This document shows, one piece after another, positions 30,608 to 39,050 of a DNA stretch of 43,559 bases. The first letter of the stretch is position 1. Every line of letters begins with the position of its first letter. The notes under the pieces were generated by a model. The model saw nothing but the letters and a program-made list of their open reading frames with translations, made no database searches and was not told where the DNA came from. Source of the stretch: Candidatus Saccharimonadota bacterium. Lineage in GTDB: Bacteria; Patescibacteriota; Saccharimonadia; Saccharimonadales; Saccharimonadaceae. The DNA is taken from positions 1-43,559 of the forward strand of contig WRFU01000003.1 in assembly GCA_009778675.1 (NCBI GenBank). The letters run 5' to 3'. Made by a program: the position numbers and the translations under genes.

Positions 30608-30629
30608 AATAGGAACAAAAGGAGAGATT

Positions 30630-30920
30630 ATGGCGTTTGACCAAGTAAAAATGATTAATCAGCTACGTAAGGCTCAAAAAGAACTGGCTAAAGAAGTCGT
30701 AGAAGTAGAGGCCGGGGACGGTGCCGTTACAGTGCAGATTAATGGTGAACTAAAGATAAAAAGTGTTAAATTAGATCGCGAAAAGATTGATTTTGACGAT
30801 ATCACCGAACTAGAACACTGGATCGAAATCGCCATGCGCGACGGTTACGCTAAAGCTCAAGAAATCGCCAGCGACAAAATGAAACCGTTAATGGGCGGGT
30901 TGGGCAGCTTAGGACTCTGA
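30630..30920 (+). CDS. YbaB/EbfC nucleoid-associated protein
   Basis: 96 residues. The family pattern is clear: a first helix QVKMINQLRKAQKELAKEVVEVEAGDGAV, strands VTVQINGELKIKSVKLD, and a last helix DGYAKAQEIASDKMKPLMGGLG. EbfC proteins bind DNA as tweezer-like dimers. The gene almost always sits between dnaX and recR; here dnaX is 4 kb upstream and recR directly follows. A 59-bp palindromic element fills the gap to recR. Confidence 0.93.
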   Translation: MAFDQVKMINQLRKAQKELAKEVVEVEAGDGAVTVQINGELKIKSVKLDREKIDFDDITELEHWIEIAMRDGYAKAQEIASDKMKPLMGGLGSLGL

Positions 30921-30925
30921 CCTCT

Positions 30926-30984
30926 GTCGTCCTGAACTTGTTTCAGGATCTTGGGGTCAGATTCCGAAACAAGTTCGGAATGAC
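30926..30984 (+). repeat. composite REP-like element A (59 bp)
   Basis: TCCTGAAC-TTG-TTTCAGGA, a 12-base joiner, then TTCCGAAACAAGTTCGGAA. It matches the reverse complement of 33208-33266 at 58 of 59 positions. It ends next to AGGAG, which serves as the recR ribosome site. Confidence 0.92.
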
Positions 30985-30996
30985 AGGAGAACAGTA

Positions 30997-31602
30997 TTGT
31001 TACCAAAAGCATTAGAAAAAGCCATAGAAGACCTGGGCAAATTACCAGGGGTTGGGGCGCGTACTGCCGAACGCTATGGCTATTTCTTGCTAAAAAGTGA
31101 CAGCGAAATCGCTAAAAGTATTGCCAAAAGTCTAGCCCAGTTACACGATGGCGTGGCAATTTGCCCGGTAACATTTGCGTTAATTAGCCCAAACGATAAA
31201 GTTTCGCCGTTATATAGCAGCCCAGATCGCGACAAAACCACCGTAATGGTGGTCGAAGAACCACTAGATATCATGGCTATGGAACGCACCCACCAGTACC
31301 AGGGCACTTACCACGTGCTAGGTGGTACAATTTCGCCGATAGACGGCGTTGGACCAGATCAATTGCATATTAACGAGTTAATCGAACGCATTAAACAAGA
31401 TAAAGTAAAAGAGATAATTGTGGCCACTAACGCCAGCGTAGAAGGCGAAAGTACCGCTATTTTTTTGCAAAAACGCCTAAAAGAACTATACCCCAAACTT
31501 AAAATTAGCCGTTTAGCCCGTGGTTTGCCAGTAGGGGTAGATTTAGAATATGCCGATCAAGTCACCCTAACCCACGCCCTAGAAGGCCGGCAAGAAATCT
31601 AA
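30997..31602 (+). CDS. recR: recombination protein RecR, zinc finger degenerated
   Basis: 201 residues from a TTG start with AGGAG upstream. The helix-hairpin-helix LGKLPGVGARTAERYGYFLL is intact. The Toprim domain VMVVEEPLDIMAMERT and the YHVLGGTISPIDGVGPDQL signature are present. The four-Cys zinc finger expected between about 55 and 80 is gone: only Cys56 remains in AICPVTFALISPNDKVSPLYSS. RecR acts with RecO/RecF to load RecA. Loss of the finger parallels DnaX in this genome. Confidence 0.93.
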   Translation: MLPKALEKAIEDLGKLPGVGARTAERYGYFLLKSDSEIAKSIAKSLAQLHDGVAICPVTFALISPNDKVSPLYSSPDRDKTTVMVVEEPLDIMAMERTHQYQGTYHVLGGTISPIDGVGPDQLHINELIERIKQDKVKEIIVATNASVEGESTAIFLQKRLKELYPKLKISRLARGLPVGVDLEYADQVTLTHALEGRQEI

Positions 31603-31610
31603 TTTTTATA

Positions 31611-31639
31611 TTGACAAAACTGTACCAGTGTGCTACAAT
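31611..31639 (+). promoter_or_regulatory. promoter of the small membrane protein operon
   Basis: TTGACA, 17-bp spacer ending AGTGTGC, TACAAT; nearly consensus with an extended -10. Confidence 0.85.
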
Positions 31640-31713
31640 GGAGGTATACCTATAAATTAGGTCGTATTAAGCGTGTATACGCTAATAACAATTTGTGGAC
31701 GGAAGGTAGTAAT

Positions 31714-31737
31714 ATGCTCATATTCTATGATGCTTAG
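31714..31737 (+). CDS. 7-codon upstream ORF
   Basis: MLIFYDA with GGAAGG seven bases before its ATG. Its TAG lies 8 bases past the start of the next, overlapping gene, which has no ribosome site of its own. It may serve translational coupling. Confidence 0.4.
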   Translation: MLIFYDA

Positions 31738-31888
31738 CGCTGCAATACTTTTATTCTCGGGTAAGTTTTTGTCATTACTATACACAAAGAGTGACGGTGA
31801 TGACCTGATGTGGGCTATTTTTGCAAGTATATTTTACGGATGCTGTTTGTTCTTTTTGTTGCTAACGTTGAGCCAGATTTTCGGATAG
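31727..31888 (+). CDS. small membrane protein
   Basis: 53 residues from the ATG at 31727. Two transmembrane helices (LSAAILLFSGKFLSLLY and MWAIFASIFYGCCLFFLLL) flank a short acidic loop (TKSDGDD). A GTG at 31673 would give 71 residues but has no Shine-Dalgarno site. The start is uncertain. It is the first full gene after the 31611 promoter and is followed by a second two-helix protein after 9 bases. No family recognised. Confidence 0.5.
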   Translation: MMLSAAILLFSGKFLSLLYTKSDGDDLMWAIFASIFYGCCLFFLLLTLSQIFG

Positions 31889-31897
31889 GAGGTTACG

Positions 31898-32131
31898 ATG
31901 GTGTGGGTGAAAATCTTTATTGCTGTTGTATTGGTATGTGGACTACTTGGCCTAGGGTCATTGGCATTAAGCGAATTAGCCGACAGTTATGGCTCTGGTT
32001 GTAACTTACCGATGCCCAAATACTTCCGAAAAAGTGATGTAGCTATCGTACAATTTTATTTTTTGCTAGGCGGTTGTGGTACTTTTGTTGGACTCATTGC
32101 TATTGTATTTGTAATTATCATTTTACTTTAG
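31898..32131 (+). CDS. small two-helix membrane protein
   Basis: 77 residues. An AGGAGG site is 7 bases before the ATG. Two transmembrane segments (VKIFIAVVLVCGLLGLGSLAL and FYFLLGGCGTFVGLIAIVFVIIILL) flank a 25-residue loop with SYGSGCNLPMPKYFRKSD. It forms an operon with the 31727 gene; the pair may work as one complex. Function unknown. Confidence 0.6.
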   Translation: MVWVKIFIAVVLVCGLLGLGSLALSELADSYGSGCNLPMPKYFRKSDVAIVQFYFLLGGCGTFVGLIAIVFVIIILL

Positions 32132-32141
32132 CATCAACAAC

Positions 32142-32213
32142 GAAGTGGGCAACGCTGAATACTTTCCGTCCCACTTCCTAGAGTGATTAATATTTTGATC
32201 ATTGTAGGAAGTG
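32142..32213 (+). promoter_or_regulatory. mutually exclusive hairpins before the DHH gene
   Basis: CCCACTTC (32170-32177) can pair with GAAGTGGG (32142-32149). The overlapping CACTTCCTA (32172-32180) can instead pair with TAGGAAGTG (32205-32213). Both stems are perfect (8 and 9 bp), so only one can form. Confidence 0.5.
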
Positions 32214-32228
32214 AAGTAAACTATATAT

Positions 32229-33305
32229 ATGGAATATAGAAATTTTGATAAATTACTGGCAGATTACCAGAATTTTTTGGTGATTCAAGCCGAAAATCCA
32301 GATGGTGATAGCCTTGGGAGCGCCTTGGCATTAGAAGATGTTTTAACAGAATTAGGCAAAGACGTAATTTTATATTGCCCGGTCGACATCCCAAAATACT
32401 TGCGTTATTTTAAGGGTTGGGATAGGGTGACGAATGAGTTTAACTATAAAGCTGATGCAACTATTATTGTTGATACGGCGAGTGAAGTATTACTTTCTAA
32501 GGTGTTAAAAGATCCGGCTGCTAAAGATTGGCTAAACAAAAATCCAGTGTTGGTGATCGATCATCATCATGATGTGACCGATGATTTGAGTTTTAGGCAT
32601 GATAAGATTATTGAACCGGCGGTAGCAACTAGCGCCATGCTGTATAAGATTTTTGTGGATAGTAAGTTAAAAATTAGCAGCGAAGCCGCCAACAACCTGC
32701 TGGCTGGTATGTTCAGCGACACTTTGGGGCTGACCACACCGAACGTCACAGCTGATACTTACCAGACTGCGACCAATTTGATCAAACTTGGTGCTAGCCC
32801 TAGTGGCATAGAAGATGCACGGCGGGAACTAATGAAAAAATCGCCGGAGATTTTGGAATACAAAGGTAAATTAATTGAACGAATTGAATATTATTTGGAC
32901 GGCCGATTGTCGCTGGTACATATTCCATGGGAAGATATCAAGAAATATTCCGACCAATATAACCCAAATGTGCTGATTCTAGAAGAAATGCGCATGGTTA
33001 CAAACGTCGAAGTTAGTATCGCTATAAAAACCTACCCCGATGGTAAATTAACCGGCAAGGTTCGCACTAATTTGCCACTTGCCAACCAAGTGGCTGGCTA
33101 TTTTGGCGGTGGCGGACACGAATATGCGGCTGGTTTTAGGGTGTATGATGATTATGATAAAGTGGTAAACGAAATAATCAATGTAGTAGGTAAACTGCTC
33201 TCTTCCCGTCATTCCGAACTTGTTTCGGAATCTGACCCCAAGATCCTGAAACAAGTTCAGGATGACAAGATCGTAGTTCAGGATGACAGTTGGGATGATC
33301 AATAA
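32229..33305 (+). CDS. DHH/DHHA1 phosphoesterase, NrnA-like
   Basis: 358 residues. DHH domain motifs are N-P-D-G-D-S-L-G-S near residue 23, IIVDTAS near 77, and VIDHHHD at about 108-114. The DHHA1 domain ends in GGGGHEYAAGF. This is the bifunctional oligoribonuclease/pAp-phosphatase (NrnA) layout: it degrades nanoRNA or cyclic dinucleotide products. The last ~33 residues are translated from a palindromic element and two 21-bp units (RHSELVSES...KQVQDDKIVVQDDSWD), so the native C-terminus was replaced or extended. The stop overlaps the cysS ATG by one base. Confidence 0.88.
   Translation: MEYRNFDKLLADYQNFLVIQAENPDGDSLGSALALEDVLTELGKDVILYCPVDIPKYLRYFKGWDRVTNEFNYKADATIIVDTASEVLLSKVLKDPAAKDWLNKNPVLVIDHHHDVTDDLSFRHDKIIEPAVATSAMLYKIFVDSKLKISSEAANNLLAGMFSDTLGLTTPNVTADTYQTATNLIKLGASPSGIEDARRELMKKSPEILEYKGKLIERIEYYLDGRLSLVHIPWEDIKKYSDQYNPNVLILEEMRMVTNVEVSIAIKTYPDGKLTGKVRTNLPLANQVAGYFGGGGHEYAAGFRVYDDYDKVVNEIINVVGKLLSSRHSELVSESDPKILKQVQDDKIVVQDDSWDDQ
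33208..33299 (+). repeat. composite REP-like element A (59 bp) plus two 21-bp units
   Basis: Positions 33208-33266 are the inverse of 30926-30984 with one mismatch. Units start at 33255 and 33276. In frame at the C-terminus of the DHH gene. Confidence 0.92.
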
Positions 33306-34747
33306 TGAAACTGTATAATACACCAACCAAAAAGGTAGAAGAATTCAAACCCATAAAATCTGGCCAAGTTTTAATGTACACTTGTGGCCCGACGGTTTAT
33401 TCCAAACAACACTTGGGTAACTACACGGCCTTTATTTACTGGGATACTTTGATCCGGGCATTAATGTTAGGTGGCTATAACGTACAGCGAGTACTTAATA
33501 TAACTGACGTCGGGCATCTAACTAGTGATGCTGACACCGGTGAAGATAAAATGCAAAAAGGCGCTAAAAAAGAAGGTAAAACCGCTTGGCAGGTAGCCGA
33601 GGAATGGGGCAACGACTTTTTAAAGAACTTTAACGAGCTTAATTTAACTGAGCCCTATAAAATCTCAAAAGCGACCGATTATATCGATGAAGATTTAGAA
33701 TTGATCCGAACACTAAAAAAGAAAGGCTATACCTACCAAATTGATGATGGCATTTATTATGATACGGCTAAGTTCCCGCAATATGCTAAGTTTGCGCACC
33801 TAGATATTAAAGCGCTAAAAGCCGGGGCAAGAGTCGAGCATAATCCGCAAAAACGTAATATTTCGGATTTTGCGCTATGGAAGTTTGTGCAGCTTGGAGT
33901 AGCGCATGACATGCAGTGGCCAACACCAGTTGATTTATTAGACAAACCAGGTGAAGTGGCTGGTTTTCCCGGCTGGCACTTAGAATGTAGTACGATTATT
34001 AAAAAAGAACTAGGTGATACGATTGATATCCACACTGGTGGTATTGAACATATTCCGGTACATCACACCAATGAAATTGCCCAAAGTGAAGCTGCAACTG
34101 GCAAGCCACTGGCAAACTATTGGTTACACGCCCACCACATAACAGCTGATGGGCAAAAAATGAGTAAAAGCCTAAATAACGGCTATACCTTAGATGATAT
34201 TAAAGAGCGTGGTTTTAAGCCAGTTGATTTTAAAATGTGGGTGCTGCAAGGTCAATTTATGACGAATCGTAATTTTACCTTTAAAGATTTAGAGGCCGCC
34301 AGGCAGCGTTTAAATAATTGGCGAGCCATAGCGGCGCTAAGACATCAACTAACTGAGCCCGAGGATACGAAAGAAAGTATTAAAATGCTAAATCAACTAG
34401 AAAACGACGTGACTCAAAGTGTGAACGATAATTTAAATACGCCGCAAGCTTTGGCTTATGTCGATAGTATTTTTAGTAAACTCGAGCAACTTAAACTTAG
34501 CGAAATCGATCGAGAAGCTTTGGCAAATTTTATAAAGTTTTTGGATGATCTACTGGGATTGGGGCTAGACAAATCAACACCTGATATCAACGAAGATACC
34601 AAACAATTAATTATTGCCCGGCAACTGGCGCGTGATAATAAAGATTGGCAGGCGGCCGATGAATTGCGCGATGAAATCGAACAAAATAATGATATTGTGT
34701 TAAACGATCGGCCGAATGGTGGCGCTACCTGGCGATATATTGATTAG
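33305..34747 (+). CDS. cysS: cysteine-tRNA ligase
   Basis: 480 residues, normal length. The zinc and HIGH-equivalent region is YTCGPTVYSKQHLGNY. Further zinc ligands are in GWHLECS and GGIEHIPVHHTNEIAQ. KMSKS lies in ADGQKMSKSLNNGYTLDD. The anticodon-side C-terminal domain ends LARDNKDWQAADELRDEI and DRPNGGATW. The zinc site is complete, unlike those of DnaX and RecR. It is coupled to the DHH gene by a one-base overlap. An 80-bp palindrome follows. Confidence 0.96.
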   Translation: MKLYNTPTKKVEEFKPIKSGQVLMYTCGPTVYSKQHLGNYTAFIYWDTLIRALMLGGYNVQRVLNITDVGHLTSDADTGEDKMQKGAKKEGKTAWQVAEEWGNDFLKNFNELNLTEPYKISKATDYIDEDLELIRTLKKKGYTYQIDDGIYYDTAKFPQYAKFAHLDIKALKAGARVEHNPQKRNISDFALWKFVQLGVAHDMQWPTPVDLLDKPGEVAGFPGWHLECSTIIKKELGDTIDIHTGGIEHIPVHHTNEIAQSEAATGKPLANYWLHAHHITADGQKMSKSLNNGYTLDDIKERGFKPVDFKMWVLQGQFMTNRNFTFKDLEAARQRLNNWRAIAALRHQLTEPEDTKESIKMLNQLENDVTQSVNDNLNTPQALAYVDSIFSKLEQLKLSEIDREALANFIKFLDDLLGLGLDKSTPDINEDTKQLIIARQLARDNKDWQAADELRDEIEQNNDIVLNDRPNGGATWRYID

Positions 34748-34759
34748 GTTTTGCGTAAC

Positions 34760-34839
34760 GGGTCTAAAACTAAGCCGCTAGAGCATGCTGCCCCCAACCC
34801 CCTAAAGGGGGAATGCTCTATCAACTCAGTTTTAGACCC
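34760..34839 (+). repeat. 80-bp palindromic element B between convergent genes
   Basis: Arms GGGTCTAAAACT and AGTTTTAGACCC, inner GAGCAT/ATGCTC and CCCCCTAAAGGGGG. It fills the gap between cysS and the AI-2E family gene. It probably ends transcription from both sides. Confidence 0.88.
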
Positions 34840-34840
34840 A

Positions 34841-35944
34841 TCACGATGGTTTGTTCACACTGTGAGCAGCTCGTTTACTCAGCCGGATATCGGCATATTC
34901 TTCGACCCAAACTCGGATGAAACCGGCAATTGGGATAGCAATAATGCCACCGATTAGTCCAAAAGTGTAAATACCAATAATAACCGACATCAACACCACC
35001 ACCGCTGGTAGGCGGCTAGCTTTGGACTGCACGGTTGGCACAATCAGGTTATTTTCGATTTGCTGATAAATTATAAAGTAAACTACAAATACAATGGCCG
35101 CTCCAACACTGTTTAGAGCAATCAGTATGGCCGCAATAACGGCACCAATTGTGGCGCCAAACACGGGGATTAGGCTAAGCACCGATACTAATACACCAAC
35201 TGGTATAGCTAGTGAGGCCGAAATATTGAATATCAGGCAGATCAAAAACATTACCAGCGAAGTAACTACGCCACTGATCAACGCTACCAATAATTGGCCG
35301 GTGACAAAGCTAGTAACAACTTTGTACATGCGTTTTATCACATTGCGAGCCCGTCTAGTTTGCTTGTTCTTATCTAATCGGGTTAAGATGTTCTCGACTA
35401 ACCCTGGGCCTTCGATAAGCATCAAGAAAGTTAAAAACAGGGTTAAAAGGGTATTGGTAAAAATGGCGATTAATGAACCAGCACCAACCATAACATTGCT
35501 GCCTAAATTGCGGGCAAAGGTGGTCGATAGACCTTCGAGCGAATTAAAGAATTCATTTAGATATTTGCCTAACCCATAATCGCTAGCAAAGCGCGTTAAA
35601 CCCGACCATTGGTTGACCGAACCTTCGATTAGGCTTGGTAAGCTTTGAGCAAATTTTGTGACTTGCGATACTATGGTTGGTAGTACCAGGAATAAAATTA
35701 GCCCAAGCACTAATATTACAAACAAATAGGCAATAGTGGTAGCTAGTGTGCGACTTTTGCCGGGGAGTTTTTTAGCTATTAGACTTACAATTGGGTTTAA
35801 GGCAACCGATAAGAATATAGAAGTTAGGACTATCGCGATGCCAGTGCGGGCATGGTAAACCAACAAGCCTACTAGCGCGAAGCCGATGACCACTAGCCAA
35901 AAGCGGATGAATGTTTTTGTGTCTATTCCTATATTTACCTTCAT
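34841..35944 (-). CDS. AI-2E family membrane transporter
   Basis: 367 residues with about 8 membrane segments. The order is typical of the AI-2E/YdiK/YhhQ-like permease family: LTSIFLSVALNPIVSLIAKKLP near the start, then FLTFLMLIEGPGLVENIL, and the conserved VLSLIPVFGATIGAVIA plus YFIIYQQIENNLIVPTVQ late. Members include autoinducer exporters and Na+/H+ antiporters, so the substrate is uncertain. GAGGTACT lies just before the ATG. Convergent with cysS. Confidence 0.88.
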   Translation of the reverse strand: MKVNIGIDTKTFIRFWLVVIGFALVGLLVYHARTGIAIVLTSIFLSVALNPIVSLIAKKLPGKSRTLATTIAYLFVILVLGLILFLVLPTIVSQVTKFAQSLPSLIEGSVNQWSGLTRFASDYGLGKYLNEFFNSLEGLSTTFARNLGSNVMVGAGSLIAIFTNTLLTLFLTFLMLIEGPGLVENILTRLDKNKQTRRARNVIKRMYKVVTSFVTGQLLVALISGVVTSLVMFLICLIFNISASLAIPVGVLVSVLSLIPVFGATIGAVIAAILIALNSVGAAIVFVVYFIIYQQIENNLIVPTVQSKASRLPAVVVLMSVIIGIYTFGLIGGIIAIPIAGFIRVWVEEYADIRLSKRAAHSVNKPS

Positions 35945-35992
35945 AGTACCTCTACTAAACTTTGGTTTTATTGTACCACAAAAATAAAAAGC

Positions 35993-37144
<1,152 letters not shown>

Positions 37145-37146
37145 TC

Positions 37147-37164
37147 ATTCTAACATGTTAAAAT
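37147..37164. promoter_or_regulatory. face-to-face -10 boxes of tgt and ung
   Basis: Plus strand: TGT-TAAAAT (37156-37164), 6 bases before the ung ATG. Minus strand: TGT-TAGAAT (37147-37155), 8 bases before the tgt ATG. The two share the palindrome TAACATGTTA. Confidence 0.65.
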
Positions 37165-37170
37165 ATATAC

Positions 37171-37818
37171 ATGCATCCTTCGTGGAAACCTTATTTAGAT
37201 GCGGAATTTGATAAACCGTATTTTAAAAACCTAAGCAAGTTCTTAAAAGATGCCTATGCCAGCGCTACGATTTATCCGCCAAAGTCGCAGGTATTTAGTG
37301 CTTTTACAACTGATTTAGATAATGTAAAAGTGGTCATAATTGGCCAAGACCCGTACCATGGCACAAACCAGGCACACGGTTTAGCATTTTCGGTTAATCC
37401 GCAAGTACCAATTCCACCCAGTTTAGTCAATATTTTTAAAGAAATCCACGACGATGTTGGTAGCCCCATGCCGACTAATGGTGATTTGCGCCGCTGGGCA
37501 AAACAGGGTGTGCTGCTACTAAACAACACCCTAACCGTCGAGGCTCACCAGGCTGGCAGTCACCGTGGCAAGGGTTGGGAAGAATTTACCGACGCTATGA
37601 TAAAAATGTTAAGTGACACCCGCGAGAACTTAGTCTTTATGCTATGGGGTAAAGATGCCAAAAGTAAAAAGAGCTTAATCGATACCAGTAAGCACTTGGT
37701 GCTCGAAGCCGCCCACCCATCACCATTTTCGGCCAACTATGGATTTTTTGGCTGCAAACATTTTAGCAAAGCTAACTTTTATTTAGAAAATCATGGCAAA
37801 ACGCCAATTAATTGGTAA
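37171..37818 (+). CDS. ung: uracil-DNA glycosylase, family 1
   Basis: 215 residues. The water-activating loop GQDPYHG has Asp at about 60. AHGLAFSV, LLNNTLTVE and the DNA-intercalation loop HPSPFSANYGFFGCKHFSKAN are all family 1 signatures. It removes uracil from DNA, the first step of base-excision repair. No Shine-Dalgarno site; the mRNA should begin at the ATG. A membrane protein gene follows 12 bases later. Confidence 0.96.
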   Translation: MHPSWKPYLDAEFDKPYFKNLSKFLKDAYASATIYPPKSQVFSAFTTDLDNVKVVIIGQDPYHGTNQAHGLAFSVNPQVPIPPSLVNIFKEIHDDVGSPMPTNGDLRRWAKQGVLLLNNTLTVEAHQAGSHRGKGWEEFTDAMIKMLSDTRENLVFMLWGKDAKSKKSLIDTSKHLVLEAAHPSPFSANYGFFGCKHFSKANFYLENHGKTPINW

Positions 37819-37830
37819 AGGAGGGTAAAA

Positions 37831-38403
37831 ATGAAAAGAAAATTAATCATAGTATGGGTACTATTAATGATAGCCGGCGTGTTTACGGCTGGTTGCACTT
37901 TTGTGGCTTTCCAGCAATCACAACGGTTAAACGCTTACCAGCCGGCCGTTACGGCTGCCAAGCAAACGGTGTTCGGGCTGAAACATGGTCAAAAACCCAA
38001 ACATGCCTTGCCAATTATCACAGATGTATCGACCAACACGCCGTTTGTGCTAATCTATGACAATAACAAAAAGTTTGTGGTGTCGTCTGCTAATGTGACC
38101 GATATGGAGTTTAAATATCCGGACGCTAGTCTTACTTATATTAATAAACACAGCCAAAACCGCATGACCTGGCAGCCAAAAACTGGTTATCGTTATGCCA
38201 CGGTTGGGATTAAGTACAAAAACTATTATGTAATTGGCGCCTACTCACTAAAAGAGGCCGAAAATACGACGGCTACTTTTGCGACTTTTCTATTTGTGGG
38301 TTGTGTCGCCTATGCAGCCGGTAGCTGGATATTACTGTTAATTTTAGGTACGGTGCTATTAGTATCAAAAGACAAAGTTAAACGCAAAAAAGCGACTAAA
38401 TAA
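37831..38403 (+). CDS. membrane protein with two transmembrane helices and an external domain
   Basis: 190 residues. AAAGGAGG lies 7 bases before the ATG. An N-terminal helix (LIIVWVLLMIAGVFTAGCTF) could also be read as a lipobox (TAGC). The ~110-residue extracytoplasmic part has beta-like strands (FVLIYDNNKKFVVSSANVTDMEF and RYATVGIKYKNYYVIGAYSLK). A second helix (FLFVGCVAYAAGSWILLLIL) and a basic tail follow. This resembles a sensor-domain layout without the kinase. Family not recognised. Confidence 0.65.
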   Translation: MKRKLIIVWVLLMIAGVFTAGCTFVAFQQSQRLNAYQPAVTAAKQTVFGLKHGQKPKHALPIITDVSTNTPFVLIYDNNKKFVVSSANVTDMEFKYPDASLTYINKHSQNRMTWQPKTGYRYATVGIKYKNYYVIGAYSLKEAENTTATFATFLFVGCVAYAAGSWILLLILGTVLLVSKDKVKRKKATK

Positions 38404-39010
38404 CCAGCACGCCAGTTTGGTTGGGCGAATAGTCAAACCAATTTTGATTTGGTGTTTGAATGTCTAGACCAGATTGCTTGGCCAGGGTAATAAAATCGTC
38501 AACAGTAGCAATGTTGTAATTACCGGCATCTTTTTGTACCTTAGCTGGCCGGTAGTGCATAGGGATAATAATTTGTGGTTCTAACTGATTAATAACTTCT
38601 AAAGCCTGGGCAGCATCAATAGTATAAAAACCGCCAACCGGAATCATCAGCACATTTACTTTACCAATAGCGGCAACTTGTTCAGGGCTCAGCAAATGGC
38701 CTAAATCGCCCAAGTGACAAACTTTAACATCATCGACATTAATTACATGAATAATATTATTGCCCCGCTTAGCACCTTGTTCATCGTCGTGAAAACTAGC
38801 AATAGTTTTGACGTTGGCTGGCGTGTCAGTCTTTGTGACTGTTACGGCCGCACGGTTGTTATGATCACCATGCTCATGGCTAATTAGTAAATAGTCGGCC
38901 GTTAAATGTGGCATTGGCGCGACAGTTTCGTCGTACGGATCAACAACATAACTAATATCTTTGCCTTCGATTTGAAAGCAGGCGCGGCCAATGTGAGTGA
39001 TTTTTACCAT
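38396..39010 (-). CDS. MBL-fold metal-dependent hydrolase (UlaG-like)
   Basis: 204 residues. The metal motif H-x-H-x-D-H is in SHEHGDHNN. A further site aspartate and histidines are in CHLGDLGHLL, PVGGFYTIDAAQA and IIPMHYR. This short UlaG-type branch is widespread and mostly uncharacterised; lactonase or phosphodiesterase activity is possible. The mRNA appears leaderless: TGC-TAATAT is 6 bases before the ATG. Its 3' end overlaps the membrane protein gene by 8 bases, tail to tail. Confidence 0.88.
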   Translation of the reverse strand: MVKITHIGRACFQIEGKDISYVVDPYDETVAPMPHLTADYLLISHEHGDHNNRAAVTVTKTDTPANVKTIASFHDDEQGAKRGNNIIHVINVDDVKVCHLGDLGHLLSPEQVAAIGKVNVLMIPVGGFYTIDAAQALEVINQLEPQIIIPMHYRPAKVQKDAGNYNIATVDDFITLAKQSGLDIQTPNQNWFDYSPNQTGVLVI

Positions 39011-39016
39011 ATATTT

Positions 39017-39022
39017 ATATTA
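39017..39022 (-). promoter_or_regulatory. extended -10 promoter, leaderless MBL gene
   Basis: TGC-TAATAT on the minus strand, 6 bases before the ATG at 39010. Confidence 0.55.
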
Positions 39023-39038
39023 GCACCAAATAAAATGG

Positions 39039-39044
39039 TAAGAT
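39039..39044 (+). promoter_or_regulatory. extended -10 promoter, leaderless purN
   Basis: TGG-TAAGAT, 6 bases before the purN ATG at 39051. Confidence 0.55.
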
Positions 39045-39050
39045 AGTAGC

